A stretch of 64,000 nucleotides of DNA, taken from positions 30,059 through 94,058 of the forward strand of contig QKWP01001963.1 in the NCBI GenBank assembly GCA_003550325.1, in the 5' to 3' direction. Origin of the DNA: Gigaspora rosea. Taxonomy: Eukaryota > Glomeromycota > Glomeromycetes > Diversisporales > Gigasporaceae. Below the pieces are notes generated by a model. The model searched no databases, was not told the origin of the DNA, and saw only the letters and a list, made by a program, of their open reading frames with translations. Each line of letters begins with the position of its first letter. The stretch's first letter is position 1. The translations under genes and the position numbers were made by a program. Positions 1 through 12,687 of this stretch are shown in pieces.

Positions 1-706
1 CCAATTCGAATTCATATGAAAATTCGGGGTCATCGTTACGCTTTTTTTGGAGTAGAAGGAGAAAATTATGGGCTTGGAATTCATTGCATAACATGCGATC
101 AGTATCAATCAAATTATACACGTCTTTCATTATCCACATCTTCATGGCTGGTCCGTATTTTACTGTAAGAAGTGATTGGATTTGTGGTACTGCAATTCCT
201 GCTTTTCTCAAAGTAAAAATCTCTTCTTTAATAAAGGTTGGTATTTCGCGATTAGTAGGCGATATGTGCATAAGTTGAAGAGGAATAAGATTATGATTAT
301 GGCAGAGATCGACTTGTGAGATATAATATTTGTTATCTTTCGGGTTATAATTGAGACAAACAGACCAAGGGCAGTTATATTTTTTTGATTCTTTGTTTCT
401 ACTTTTTTTATTCAGATTTTTAGACTTGGGCTTGTACACACCAGAGCGATCGCAGAAAAAAACTTGAATACTACGCAAGCCATTACTACGATTATTGCCC
501 TTTAAGAAAATCACTTTAAACCCACTTGTTTCCACATACTGATTGGCAACACATTTAAATGCCTCAAGAGAGACATAATCCTGGTCATGCTGAAAAAGCG
601 AGTTACTTAATTCTAATGGGAATACAGGTTCTAATGGTGATTCAGGCTCTAATGGGGATTCAGGTTCTATTTCGAGTTCGAATGAGAACTCGGGTCTAAT
701 ATGAAC
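1..706 (-). CDS. FAR1-type/MULE transposase-like protein, N-terminal part, cut by window start
   Basis: One frame is open from 706 down to base 1. It encodes a FAR1-like DNA-binding region: a basic linker, then CPWSVCL, then LCHNHNL (a C..C..H.H zinc-binding pattern, about 70-110 residues into the frame), then an alpha-helical stretch (EEIFTLRKAGI, IMKDVYNLI) that in this family precedes the MULE DDE domain. There is no ATG in frame before the domain. A stop lies at 709-707, and an AG splice acceptor at 697-696 suggests that the true start is in an upstream exon. The N-terminus is a short repeat (PLEPES-like, an 18-bp DNA repeat at about 610-690). The family is associated with Mutator-like transposons, so this is probably a transposase remnant and not a host regulator. 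The catalytic part lies outside the window. Confidence 0.7.
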
Positions 707-1319
707 TCAGGTTCTGATTCTTAAAATATTAAAGGATATTAGCATTCACAAAACATTGTAATGTGCATGTATTTACGGAATCACAATAATCAATCCAAGA
801 TTCCAATTTTGTCATCGAAAGACATAGTATTAAACAATTAAAACTTTACCATGAATAAGCCGCATTTGTGACGCTACTTCTAGCTCCATACTGGCGCAAT
901 GTTAAACAATTTTTTTTAAGTCTAAAGGACTTTGGATTGTAGCTTAAATTGGGTTGTCTCAAATTAAAAGGTTTGGTTTCTTCATTTGCATGAAAGTTGG
1001 TTTAAAATTTTTATACAATCACACTTTGCCGGACTTATGGTTCTTGAGGTTCAAAAGTTCATTAGATTGTTTTTTTTTTTTGTTTTTTTCTTAACCCATA
1101 CGTTATAGCAAAAAATTTATGTTAAACTTATTAAGTGTTCGTCTATCTAAATTCGGCTTAAAGAGAGGCGAATAACTTTCCTCTGATCTCTTTTACCGGC
1201 AGGTGCTGGTTTTTAAATCACTGCAGTTGTATTGTTTGAGAGAGCGTTAATGCAAAGAAAATTCTAAAATTCTTTGTTTTAATATGTAACACATGCATGC
1301 ATATGACGCCAGCATATAG
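707..1319. other. Intergenic, no feature recognised
   Basis: AT-rich sequence with homopolymer T runs. No open frame with family character and no paired repeat was seen. Confidence 0.5.
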
Positions 1320-1542
1320 GATGCGAAACGGGCCGGGTCGGGTCGGGCTTTCTAAGACCCGAAACAGAGCCCGAAAAATTTTTTTAGGCCCGATTTCAAG
1401 CCCAAGCCCGACAAAAAGCCCGTTAAACAAACCGGGCCGGGCCTTGTTATAACTCGGGCTCAAGCCCGACAAAAAAGCCCGCTAAGCAAACCGGGCCGGG
1501 CTTTATTTTAAATTCAGCCCAAGCCTGGTCCGGCCCATATTT
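1320..1542. mobile_element. GC-rich MITE with CGGGCC-type inverted arms
   Basis: Both arms are arrays of CGGGCC/GCCCGA-like motifs in opposite orientation (left 1325-1450, right 1450-1540), far more GC-rich than the flanks. The 7-mer CATATAG flanks both sides (1313-1319 and 1543-1549), extendable to 8 with one mismatch, which suggests a hAT- or MULE-size TSD. The 84-codon open frame inside is a by-product of the repeats. Confidence 0.6.
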
Positions 1543-1549
1543 CATATAG

Positions 1550-2016
1550 ATTTTTGACTCTGACAGCAGAAGATGCCATCGGAAATCGTATTAAAACCTT
1601 TTTTTAAGAGCCGATAGTATAGTGTTGAAACCGATAGCATGGATAATAATATATTCGAAATGTTCTTCTAATCTATATTCGTTCACCAGACTTACTTGTC
1701 TGGCTTTTTGATTTCTTACTAAGGGTATGTTTTCCTATCTAGTGAAGTTTACGTACATACGTACGTATGGTGCAAGTCTAAAAATCACAATTATTTCAGG
1801 ACAAAAATTAAAATCTTATTCCTTAAAAAAAAGATAATCAAGTAACACAATTTAAATCAATATCTACTTCTGTAACGAATAAAGTAAAATTGAGGTTTTT
1901 ATCCTTGCACCTTATCGGTTAGTGCGCAAGAATTAAATTTCTTACTCTACATTATAACTACAATATAAGGTATTTTCAAATATACTTTTGCTTTTTTTTC
2001 AACAAAACCCGAGTTC
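1550..2016. other. Intergenic, no feature recognised
   Basis: AT-rich. A TACGTACATACGTACGTA stretch near 1750 is a short palindromic simple repeat. Nothing else is supported. Confidence 0.5.
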
Positions 2017-2218
2017 NNNNNNNNNNNNNNNNNNNNNNNNNNNNNNNNNNNNNNNNNNNNNNNNNNNNNNNNNNNNNNNNNNNNNNNNNNNNNNNNNNNN
2101 NNNNNNNNNNNNNNNNNNNNNNNNNNNNNNNNNNNNNNNNNNNNNNNNNNNNNNNNNNNNNNNNNNNNNNNNNNNNNNNNNNNNNNNNNNNNNNNNNNNN
2201 NNNNNNNNNNNNNNNNNN
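2017..2218. other. Assembly gap (run of N)
   Basis: 202 undetermined bases directly before a tandem array. The assembler probably could not size the array. Confidence 0.99.
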
Positions 2219-2848
2219 AAAAAAAATTAAAATAAAAAAAAATTAAAATAAAAAAAAATTAAAATAAAAAAAAATTAAAATAAAAAAAAATTAAAATAAA
2301 AAAAAATTAAAATAAAAAAAAATTAAAATAAAAAAAAATTAAAATAAAAAAAAATTAAAATAAAAAAAAATTAAAATAAAAAAAAATTAAAATAAAAAAA
2401 AATTAAAATAAAAAAAAATTAAAATAAAAAAAAATTAAAATAAAAAAAAATTAAAATAAAAAAAAATTAAAATAAAAAAAAATTAAAATAAAAAAAAATT
2501 AAAATAAAAAAAAATTAAAATAAAAAAAAATTAAAATAAAAAAAAATTAAAATAAAAAAAAATTAAAATAAAAAAAAATTAAAATAAAAAAAAATTAAAA
2601 TAAAAAAAAATTAAAATAAAAAAAAATTAAAATAAAAAAAAATTAAAATAAAAAAAAATTAAAATAAAAAAAAATTAAAATAAAAAAAAATTAAAATAAA
2701 AAAAAATTAAAATAAAAAAAAATTAAAATAAAAAAAAATTAAAATAAAAAAAAATTAAAATAAAAAAAAATTAAAATAAAAAAAAATTAAAATAAAAAAA
2801 AATTAAAATAAAAAAAAATTAAAATAAAAAAAAATTAAAATAAAAAAA
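2219..2848. repeat. 16-bp tandem array, about 39 copies
   Basis: The unit TTAAAATAAAAAAAAA repeats almost without change for about 630 bp and then decays to 3000. It abuts the gap, so the true copy number is unknown. Confidence 0.95.
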
Positions 2849-3000
2849 ACGAAAAAACATAATAAAAAAAAAATTAAAATAAAAAAAAATAAAATAATGA
2901 TGAAAAACATTAAAAATTATTAAATAAAGAAAAAATTTAAAAAAAATAAAAATATTTAAAAAAAATTTAAAAAAAAAATAGAACAAATATTAAAATCAGA

Positions 3001-3613
3001 CCTGTGGGTCGATAGCGTAGTAGTTACGCTCCCAGGTCCCCAAACGCAAGGTCGCCAGTTCAAGCCCCACTAGGAACATTAATTCTACATGAAGTCACGA
3101 AATGGACAGGCTGAGCCAGGATACTAGGACCATGTGCGGGTACATAACCACATTAGGAAGCTCTATGAAAAATATAACACATGAAAATAGGACACCTAGT
3201 AAAGATCTGGACAAAAAAGGAAATAGTAAATACTACCGGTGAAATTTCGGTGGAACAAATAAATACTTCTGGTGAAATTCCGGTCGAACAAAGGATACTA
3301 CCAGTGGAATTCCGGTTGCAAGGTATAAACACAGTGCTGTGACACCAAATCAGGAAAAAGTCCCACGAGGAAAACCTGATCTGATCCAAACTCAGAAGGG
3401 AGTACCTGGGATAGATGAAAAATGGACCTATACAAGCATATCGGCAGAGTAAACTAACTCCTTAAAGCTGATCTAAGAAGCCTTCGGGTGGGCGCACCGA
3501 ATGATGGTCCGGCTGGAATCAGCCAGGAAAACCAGATGAAGGGGGAGTAGGTTAAATAGACTTCATAGGACAGAAATAAATATAGAAAATAATTAATAAA
3601 AAAAAAAAAAAAT
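3001..3613 (+). mobile_element. SINE-B: tRNA-headed retroposon, about 0.6 kb
   Basis: The head (3001-3080) looks like a tRNA: A-box-like ATAGCGTAGTAGTT and B-box-like AGTTCAAGCCCC, about 45 bases apart. The body is clearly more GC-rich than its flanks and holds three diverged copies of a ~38-bp unit (TACYRGTGGAATTYCGGT-like) at 3232-3320. The unit ends in a poly(A)-rich tail from about 3597. The sense strand from 3001 to 3595 contains no TTTT, so a Pol III transcript could run through the whole body. Typical tRNA SINEs are shorter. No partner LINE is seen. The 78-codon reverse-strand frame inside is not considered coding. Confidence 0.7.
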
Positions 3614-3659
3614 AAATAATAAAAATTAATTAAAAAAAAGTTTAAAAAAGGGTGAATCT

Positions 3660-3900
3660 TTTGTAACTGTGGTTACAGTTCTAAGCCAATCAAATTGCTA
3701 GATTATGCATGACAAAAAAATTCAAAAAATTACAAATCGCAATAACTTCAAATTATGCCTATGAAACCAATATTTTTTTCTAGCTAAAAATGCTTTTTAA
3801 GGTGTTTTATTATATAATAAACCTTTTTCTAACTCTAAATATAACCCTAACCCTAATCTGGTTACTGTCACCGCCGGTGACAAGCACATTTTTTCTAAAA
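3660..3900 (+). repeat. Telomere-motif module, copy 1
   Basis: Order of parts: CCAATCAAATT (about 3686), TATGAAACC (about 3758), then AACCCTAACCCTAA (about 3840), followed by GGTGACAAGCAC. The same order recurs at about ten places in the window. Confidence 0.55.
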
Positions 3901-4070
3901 AAAATATTAATTATTAAAAAAATTAATTTATTGGTTTATGTGATTTAGCACATATGCATTGTAACGCACCCATCTGATAAACCAATTAAATCGTAGGATC
4001 AGGTGTAATGTGAAATCGAGAAAAAATAGCGATCTTTTAAAAATCGGCTGTGGCTCATAATTTTGTTTAT

Positions 4071-4965
4071 CATATCTGCGGATTTTTGGAATTATTATTA
4101 AAAATTCCAAAAATCTTTAATAGCGAATAACTTTTGTTCCACTAGTCCGTTTTTGATGAAACACCTACCAAAATGTTCATATTGATGAGACGGTTCTAAT
4201 GAACCAAAATTGCTAAAATCCAATTACTGGATACAGAGATCTTTAACGATTTGTGTCACTTTAGGTATTTAAGGGTAGGTAAACGTAGATCATTTTTCAT
4301 ATGATCTGCATGGTATTACAATTTTTATATAGTAAATAAAAATTAGCCACAAGCAAAATTTTTTAATGCTCTAGCGAATTTTTACTAAAATTTCACAATA
4401 TGCAGATAAGAACTTTTTATTTATAGTAATAATAATTTCAAAACTTGTTTTATTTGAGAAAATTCCACTTCGAATATTATCGAAGTTTACCCAGGTGGCT
4501 CTATGTTTTCCCAGGTAATACAAAGGGACCAAATAGTTCGGTAATATTCGAAGTGGAATTTTCTCAAATAAAACAAGTTTCGAAATTATTATTACTATAA
4601 ATAGAAAGTTCTTATCAGCACGTTGTGAAATTTTGGTAAAAATTCGTTAAAGCATTAAAAAATTTTGCTTGTAGCGAATTTTTATAATCTGTAATACTAT
4701 GCAGATCATATGAAAAATGATCTACGTTTACCCTACCCTTAAGAATTGGTTTTTGCAATTCTTAAATACCTGAAGTGAAACAAATCGTTAAAGATCTCTG
4801 AATCCAGTAATTGGATTTTAACAATTTTGTGTTCATTAGAATCGTCTCATCAATGTGAACATTTTGGTAGTTGTTTCATCAAAACGGACTGGTGGAACAA
4901 AAGTTATTCGCTATTAAAGATTTTTGGAATTTTTAATAATAAATTCCAAAAATCCGCAGATATGT
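4071..4965. repeat. Large foldback (inverted-repeat) element
   Basis: The arms at about 4071-4482 and 4532-4965 are near-perfect inverted copies over about 400 bases. The outer tips are ATATCTGCGGATTTTTGG and its complement. The loop is short (about 4483-4531). The arms contain the dispersed CCAAAATGTTC/GTCCGTTTT module. No clear TSD was found. Confidence 0.85.
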
Positions 4966-5070
4966 GAAACCACTCTTCATACTCTAACAAAAAAATTCCT
5001 TGAGAATTTTTACTATAAAGCCACCTTTCTCGCCTACACACTATTATAACCTCACTCTAACCCTACTTAA
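4966..5070 (+). repeat. Telomere-motif module, copy 2
   Basis: GTGAAACC, then CTAACAAAAAAATTCCTTGAG, then a CTCTAACCCTA tract. It directly follows the foldback element. Confidence 0.45.
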
Positions 5071-5480
5071 CAAAAAAAAAGGGTTTATTTTGGTTGTTTT
5101 GATTTTACATTACACCAAATCATATGAGGTGTGCTATAGCGCACATGCGCAAAAATATTAAATTCTTAAAAAAAATGTAATTAAAAAAAATTAAAAAAAA
5201 ACGTAATTAATTTTTTTTTATTTTAATTAAAATAAAAAAAAATAAAAAATATTTAAAAAAAATTTTTAAAAAAAAAATAGAAAAAATATTTAAAAAAACA
5301 AAAATATAAAAAAATTAAAAAAAATAATAATAAAAATTTAAATAAATAAAGTAACAAAAATTTAATAAAAAAGATAAAAAAAAGTTAAAAATAAACAAAA
5401 AAACAATTAAAAGTTAAAAATAATAACAATCACCACTAAAAATTTTTCAGATCATGTGAATTTGCATGATTAATGATAGA
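5071..5480. other. A-rich low-complexity stretch
   Basis: Runs of A with scattered T. No gene seen. Confidence 0.6.
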
Positions 5481-5489
5481 ATTAATTTT

Positions 5490-6890
5490 TAAATAAAAAA
5501 CTTTTTTATTGATATTTAACCAACTTGATACATTCCATTAGGACTATACATGTCTGCTGATTTTTGATAATATGTGAATGCCTTGTTTTCATTCTTTTCA
5601 ACCTCTATTCCATATTTGTAACAATAACCAAAACAATTGATTCCTTCAGTATGCTTTGGACGCCACTACTGGTTGAAGTAAATAATGTTTTATTAATCTT
5701 CTTGGATAGACCAAAATCTGTCATTTTCATTTTGCTTTTATGTACCAAAAAATTTCTAGGATGCTAGATAATATTATAAATATGGAATTGGCAATGTAAG
5801 ATTAGGTATGCATATTTAGAATGATTATAATGAATTTATATTTACAAGATCACAATGAACAATGTCAACAGTATGTAGGAAAGCAAGACGTAAAGTTAAC
5901 TCCTTAGCAATACGATATTTATCTGACTATTCTAGTTTTGAAAAATTTTTTCTTAAATAATTCCATAGATCTCTTTGGCTAATTGTATAACTATATAAAA
6001 ACCCCATTATTGTCCATAGTGAATCCATAAAACTGAATTATATATGAATATATGAATGATAGCTAGTTTTTGCAGAATTTTAATTTTAAGAACAAGACGA
6101 TCAATTAGCATTAAAAAGCATCCCTTTACACTGAATTAAAAATACATATTTATATAATTTTCCAATAATATATTTATATTAATTTAATTTGAGTTTACCT
6201 CTTTGAAAATTAACGAATATCCACAGTAGCAGATTTTTCGAACTGAGCAAACACTTTATATTCATCTTTTTTAATGTTAATTCCGTGAAGATAAAAATAT
6301 ACTAATTCATATGTTTTATCAACACATGGACTTTGTAGTTATAAGCTAATAATTTAATAGTTGTAATTATTAGAATAAATGCCTAAAATAAAAAGCATAT
6401 ATTTAAAGGTGTATAAAATGAAATTTACACTCACGATCTGGTTATTTAACAGATATCTACCTTCTAACGCATATTTCATGACTAAAATATAATCTTTAGA
6501 AGTTTTTTCTTTTGATATACTAAAGCATTTTAAAAATGCTGGACCTTTAAGTCTGATATTACAATAAGCTTTTAACTAATTTTAAGAAATATAAATATTA
6601 AATTACTATATAAATAATAAATAATGAATAATACAATTAATGATAATTTTTTATAAAGATTACCTCTCTTATAAATTCTTCATAATAATTATTTGAATTA
6701 TGAAGCAATTTAATCGCAACTGGTCTTTTGAGATTTTAACTTTTATCAACCCATGTAGAATAATATTCAGTTGAAAATCCACCTTTATCTATTTCTTCAA
6801 TATCATTAAATTCATCATAAAAAATCCAAGATAAATGATATTTATTTTCTATCAATATTTTTTTCAAATCATCGTCAATCTCAGAATTTC
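5490..6890 (-). pseudogene. Protein kinase plus Sel1-repeat gene, decayed
   Basis: Read on the minus strand, exon-like blocks appear in order. About 6890-6660 is a kinase N-lobe (WIFYDEFNDIEEI, then glycine loop KGGFSTEYY, then VAIKLL with the ATP-binding lysine). About 6560-6425 gives DYILVMKYALEG (hinge). About 6340-6225 gives KKDEYKVFAQFEKSA (a Sel1-like repeat). About 6050-5820 gives LAKRDLWNYLRKNFSKLE and DIVHCDLVNINS (a catalytic loop, H-C-D in place of H-R-D). About 5740-5680 gives KMKMTDFGLSKKI (a DFG motif). About 5620-5490 gives VEKNENKAFTYYQKSAD (a Sel1 repeat). Stops and frame breaks lie within and between blocks, so this is a relic. Kinase-Sel1 proteins form very large families in Glomeromycotina. 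Two merged relics cannot be excluded. Confidence 0.75.
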
Positions 6891-9402
6891 ATATCCACTC
6901 ATTCATAGCTATTAATTTATATAAATTGATAAAATAGATTTTTATGATATAATAAATATCTGATGTTAATTCTTTTCCCTAATCGGCGATTTAAATATAT
7001 GAAATTATTAAATAACTTATATATAATGATAATAAAGAAACCTGATAACCGGAATTAAATAAGTGATTAAAACTTAACAATAATAACAATAACGATAGAT
7101 ATAAGTATAATGATATTCGACGTCCCCAGATAGCTGAAAAAAAATTAAAAAATCAAATTAAAAATAATAAATAATAATGATAAAAAAAAAAATTTAAAAT
7201 AATCTCCTGTTACACTAAGTGTCACTATGACTACCTTTATCATTATTTTTTACACGTGATTAACCATATTTTATAATAATACTGTGACCAGGAATCTTCT
7301 CATGAAAGATTCCTGGTCTCATATTGATCATCGGAAAGCTCTAATTTTTAATTTTTAATTTTTATTTGAATCATTTTTTTTTTTGTATTTTTCACGTTTT
7401 ATCTAAAGAACTTTAAAAGCCAAAGTAAATAGGCACATTAAAATGAAGCTAAAAAAAGGTACGATATAAGCAAATTGAGTTTGAAAAAAGTTAAACGTAG
7501 AAGTAAAAAGCAAAGGCGATAAAAAGATAAAAACAATAAAAATGATGTAAATAAAAAAAAAATAAAGCGAAGCCCAAAAGTTAGTACTGTAGTAAAGCAC
7601 AAAACGAATATAAATATGGAACACGTGTAAAAATAATGGTATAGTAGTTCGATTAACATATGATTATTTATGGGAAATTATAACAGAGTTTACCGATGAT
7701 CATAGTATGTGGATGACTCTGTTATAATTCTCTCAGGAAATAAATAATACAAATCGTTATTAAAAAAAACTGTACGTTTTTTATTTGGGCATGTCATATA
7801 AGCAATATAGTGGGAATAAAAGTAAATTCCAGTTATTCCTACTATAGAAATAACTAGAAATTTACTTTTTATTCCCGCATATATATATCAGATACCTGAT
7901 ATATGTCAAATTAAAAAAAATTTAAGTAGTAAAAATTATATTGTAAAGGATAAATTTTTTGAATATATAGAATATATGCATTGTAAATAATGATTTAGAA
8001 TAATAATATATGTAGATTTAAAAATTATTTTTATTACATATATATTGAGTACCCGATGTATGTAAACTATACAATATATATACAATAGATCCCTGATTTG
8101 TAGTATTTTAATTATAGTAATATGGTACCCGATAGGGACCCGATATATTGGATTTTGACCTGTGTATAGTACTTGCAAAATCTCTGATGCATAAGGCAGT
8201 TATTGGTAGCTTATATGCCCAGTGATAGTATTATCCTTCAGACTATGATGATCTGCATGAAGCTTTTTTTTTATAAATATAAACTTATTATTACTACTTT
8301 TTAAATCTTTTTTATTAGCTTATTCAATCCAAACATGTCTAAAGTTTTAAATATAATTTGTATATTTTTTTAAAAATAATTTAAAATCTATTAAAAATAT
8401 ATATATAAGCATACAAATTTTTTTTAAGAAAATTACTTGCTATTAATTAAAGAATTAAATTAAATTACTAACTTATAGGTTCCAGTAAGCACTATTAAAT
8501 CTATTAACAAATGGGTTAATAAACTTAAGAATTGGTATAAAAAAATTGGATATAATTACAATATTAAAACTATAACAAGTCTCAACTTGAATAGAAGATA
8601 CAAGAATTTATAGTTGGAATATAATAGCTTAAAAATATAAAAAAATATTTGCTATTTTTTTTAAAAACTGGATTAAATTAATCTTATTAATTTAATGATC
8701 TATAATATGCAAACTGGTTCTATTAAATTTATGTTATCACACAAAGATAATTTTAAAATTTGTAAAAATACTAGATAGCAAAATGAAACAGTTAAAATGA
8801 AATAAAATTATTCTACAATATTATGATTTATTAAATAAAAAAATTTTTCTTATATTTAATTATTTAAATGTGTTAGCATTATATATTTAGGAGATACAAT
8901 AATAAGTATTTATATAAATGTGTATGCTTTGTTTACTACAAAGCAGTAAGTATCAAAAAAATAATCAAGAAGAATTAGAGCATACTAGTAATACAACTAG
9001 TATTTCAATTTTACCAAAAAATCTGGGCCTGTTCATAATATTTGGCTTAATTTTTTAAAATAATCTAATAATTGTATTATGCTAAATTTGTATTGGCAAA
9101 AAATCTAATTAGTAATTGTCACAGATCATAATTTAAAATGAAATCTACATTCTATACTTAACCAGCTGGCCTTCTAAAACCCATTAATACTTGTTTATTA
9201 TAATTTTTTTTAAAACTAACCCTAACCCTAAACCTCTAATTTTAAAAAATGTATTCCAAAAAAATTTAGTTTTTGAGATTTTATACTATCATTTTATTTT
9301 AATCTGGATTTCATTATGATCTGTTACAGTAATTACAAGAATACAAATAAAAAAAAATCTGTTAATAGATTTAAATTTAGTAATAGTTTTTTTATCAATA
9401 CT
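6891..9402. other. AT-rich intergenic region with isolated hairpins
   Basis: No gene seen. Perfect or near-perfect hairpins: 7268-7301 (GACCAGGAATCTT/AAGATTCCTGGTC), 7674-7731 (ATTATAACAGAGT arms) and 7810-7876 (GGGAATAAAAGTAAAT arms). A CCCTAACCCTAA tract lies near 9220 in a weak copy of the telomere-motif module. Short frames around 7400-7660 and 7936-8178 read low-complexity hydrophobic sequence and are not considered genes. Confidence 0.5.
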
Positions 9403-9948
9403 TTATTTTTTTATTTTTATTATTTTTTTTTTGGTTTCAAAGTGCCTGTTTTGGGGCATATAGTTTATTCGGTTTAACCATCTTAGATTCACTTGGACGA
9501 GGGTACAACTAGCTACATGTACACTTTTGGTGTCTAATTTAAGTGATCTGCCAGGACCCTGAAGAACTCTGATCTAACTCAGAGGTTACTAAAAAAGTGA
9601 ACGTCTAAAGCGGAGTAGAATCATGTGATCACATGATAAAATTTAGTTGTCAGATAAGACAATGGTCGTGATTGGCCAATGATAATTTGTAATCAAAAAA
9701 AAAAAAGTTTTTTTTTTCTTTCACGTCGGTTATTAACTGTCACTAATTTGTAAATTTCTTTTTCGTCCGGACCTTTTTTTTTGTTGCTGCAGCACTGTAT
9801 TGTTGTATTGACTACAAACAAACTTGAACCAAACTTTTAAATAGCTTTTAATTTCCTATTGTTTAGTTTTTTTTTTTTTTTTATAATTAGCTGCGAGAAC
9901 TGAACAATAGTTTTATCATAGTAAATAATACTATAACTTTACTTATTT

Positions 9949-10114
9949 TAACACCGTGCACTGGTGAAGAATTAAACTCCTGATATTGTTTTGCGTCTAT
10001 TTTTCTGTAAATAAATTTTTTGTGCATCATATTTTTTTTTTTTGGTTGTATATCTTTTATTTTTTTTTTTTAATTACATTTTGAAGAAACTTAACACCGT
10101 GTACTGGTGAAGAA
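9949..10114 (+). repeat. Direct repeat before the MULE-1 gene
   Basis: TTAACACCGTGYACTGGTGA occurs at 9949 and again at 10091, the second ending about 25 bases before the ATG. It may be a duplicated promoter or 5' leader. No function is shown. Confidence 0.7.
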
Positions 10115-10134
10115 GGGCCCAATAAGAACACAAA

Positions 10135-12270
10135 ATGGACTTAGATTCCTGTACTGCATCTATATTAAAGACAAACCTTACTCCAGATGATAGGCAGAAG
10201 CTTCTTTTTGATGTAAATCTTCCTTTGAAGATTCCAATAGAAAATATTGATGAAAACTGGTGGCCTTTGGTAACAAATGTGTGGATGCAATGGAATTACT
10301 ACAAGTATGCAAACAGTGATATTTATAAAGTATTCGCTTGCTGTTTTACAAAGCATCGAAGTTCCAGCACCTGGCAAAAAGAAAATGTTCTAGTGGAAAA
10401 ACGCTGAGTTACAAAAACCTAACCATCTGGATTATGTGGTGCAAAACTAAAAATTTCATGGTTAGTTTCATTACAAATAGTAAAAATCGAATGTTATAAA
10501 GACTCTCCAAGCCACAGTTATCTTTTAGAAGAAGTCAATAGGATTAAGCATTCATAAGCAATTCGAACTCTTGTTAAGAATGAAGCAGTCAAAATTATTC
10601 ACCTCCAGCTATAAATGCTGCTGTAAAAGAATTCACAACGATTGAACTAGGTCTCGGGTCAAGCATGCGTGAATTAAAGCGAAAAAAAGTAACCAACATT
10701 AAGTATAAAATATGTGGGTTGGCAGAAGCTCATCTTGTTGGTGATTCCAACTTAAAATTGGATCTTTCAAATGCTGTATCATTTTTAGTAAAACAAGGAT
10801 ATCAGGTTGAACCATTCGTGTTCCCCAAAAGAAAACTAAAGGCATCATCTTTGCACATTCAGCGCAGTTAAAAAAACTTCAGCATCACGGCTGGTTGATG
10901 CTTATTGATTCGACTTATAATACCAATAGATATGATTGGCGCCTTTTTACTTTGTATGTTTGTGATACCTATGGCTGCTGGGAGCCTTTTTTTGTTAGCA
11001 CCGAAGATGGTGACACCGTCGAAGAGGCGTTAAAAATAATCCAAAATAAGTTTTATTGCTGGTCCCCTCACTACATACTTTCTGACAAAAGTAGCATCGA
11101 TGCAAAAGGTGTTAAAAAAGCGTTTCTCGGGGTAAGTGCTAGTGAAAAAGAATGTAAAGTGATCCTTTGCGTCGTTCACTTAATGAGAACTTGATTGTCA
11201 AAAATTTATGAAAAGAACCTCGGGATCTTATAGTTGTGGCAATGCACAAAAGAACCAAAATTGGTTGTGAAAAACTTGTTCAAAATACTATCAATTGTAG
11301 CTCTGTCCCTGCCATTCGAAATTACATTGAAAGAAATTACAAAAAAAATACTTAGCAGTGGGGCTTGTGGGCACGTCAACATTCCTCTTTGCTTCTTCAA
11401 GTTACTTCTACAAATCCGTTGGAATCTTATTATAGTGTGTTGAAAAGAGCAACATCTTCATTCTATGGTTTAATAGGTATGTAAAAATTTGAAGTAAAAC
11501 TTCTCAAGATTCAGCGGCTGAATTCAAATAATTTAGTACAATTTGAATCGTCTCTTAGACGATTCAAATTGAATCAAATTATCTGAATTCAGTCACTGGA
11601 TCTTGAGAAGTTCTACTCAAAAAATTTTTTAAAAAAAGGGATCAAAATTTTTGTTCTTACTACATATTTATTTTAGGTGCGGTGCATAATGTCGTTGCTC
11701 TTGATAATAAAAAACAGTCCGATTCTGAGTGTGTCACTTTCGATTTCTACGTTAAAAATATCTGCTTATGGCGTTGAAAATGACATTTTGGTGGAAATTC
11801 ATAAATTTCCTTATCCATTTTAGCAATTATTAGTAAAGGAAGCCTGTGCCGTAATGAATAGGCTCAAAAAAAGTAAAGGTCCTCCAGGTTTAACCTCACT
11901 AAACTACTGTCTATTTTGCATTCATTACATGCTACCTTGTTGGTATATTTTTTACGAACACATGTATGGTGCCGTGAAATTATTGAACACTGACGTATGG
12001 AGAGCATTTCAGGATATGTTTGAAGAAAGCGGTTTTGAAGTTTATGAAGGGCGTGAATTAGTAATGGTAGAATTTGTACAAACAGAACAACAAAAAAAAA
12101 CCAAAAATCTGAAACTTACCATATATGAACTTAACGAAAGGGTATGTGACAAATATTGGAATACTGTATCCAATGGAGACGTTGAAAGGGCAGAAGTTTT
12201 TGTCTCAATGTTGGAAACTTCTTTAAAGTCTTTTTTTTCACAATTTGACCATTTAAATTTGAATAATTAA
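10135..12270 (+). pseudogene. MULE-1 transposase, frameshifted
   Basis: It begins at ATG 10135 (MDLDSCTASILK). A long run up to 10400 is followed by several frame breaks, then a good MULE catalytic core. The first Asp is in LMLIDSTYNTN (about 10900), the second in YILSDKSSID (about 11080), and CVVHLMRT gives the C-x-x-H pair (about 11180). After more breaks, a block with TSTNPLESYYSVLKR (about 11410-11450, likely catalytic Glu) runs into a 200-bp GT-AG intron (11477-11676). The last block (11854-12270) carries CLFCIHYMLPCWYIF, a SWIM-like zinc finger. At least four frame changes and internal stops make it inactive. DDE plus SWIM order is standard for MULEs. Confidence 0.85.
11488..11622. mobile_element. 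Hairpin MITE inside an intron of the MULE-1 gene
   Basis: The arms ACTTCTCAAGATYCAG...GAATTCA and complement pair along almost the whole 135 bp around the loop TCTTA near 11553. The hairpin fills most of the 11477-11676 intron. Confidence 0.75.
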
Positions 12271-12495
12271 AAGAACTATTAATAGCGTATGGGTGGGCGA
12301 ATCGGTTTCATTGCCAATATAATGAACGAAGGGTTTAACGGTACTAGTTGGGTGGGTGGACGAGCAGGCAAATTGGTCCTGTGAGACCAAGAAGAATTTA
12401 GGCGAAACAATTAAAACATGTACAAAATAGTTTTATGTGAATAAAAAATATGTGACATCTGTATACATTTAATAAATATTTTACATGGTTTCAGC

Positions 12496-12687
12496 AGGAC
12501 CCCGAAGAACTCTAATACAACTCAGATAATTCTAAAAAAGGAAATTTTGCATAAAAATTCATCAAATGTTGCATTTTTATATAATAAATTTTCAAATTTT
12601 GCTCTATTTTATACATCTATTTGGCTAAAATATTGCTAAAATTATACAACCTCAGATCTGAGTTGTATCAGAGTTCTTCGGGGTCCA
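12496..12687. mobile_element. MITE derived from MULE-1 ends
   Basis: Starts AGGACCCCGAAGAACTCT and ends with its complement. It is flanked by GTTTCAGC (12488-12495) and GTTTCGGC (12688-12695), an 8-bp TSD with one transition. Its interior matches 12960-13090 in the right arm of MULE-1, so it is a deletion product of the same family that reinserted into its relative. Confidence 0.85.

Noticed and set aside
1218-1472. 84-codon minus-strand frame
   Set aside because: Crosses the GC-rich arrays of a MITE; proline/glycine-rich only because of CGGGCC repeats.
1988-2230. 80-codon frame
   Set aside because: Consists almost entirely of gap bases.
7403-7659. Hydrophobic frames of 73 codons on the minus strand
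   Set aside because: Phe/Leu/Ile-rich by AT composition, two overlapping frames, no start context or domain.
10165-10377. 70-codon minus-strand frame
   Set aside because: Shadow of the MULE-1 transposase coding strand.
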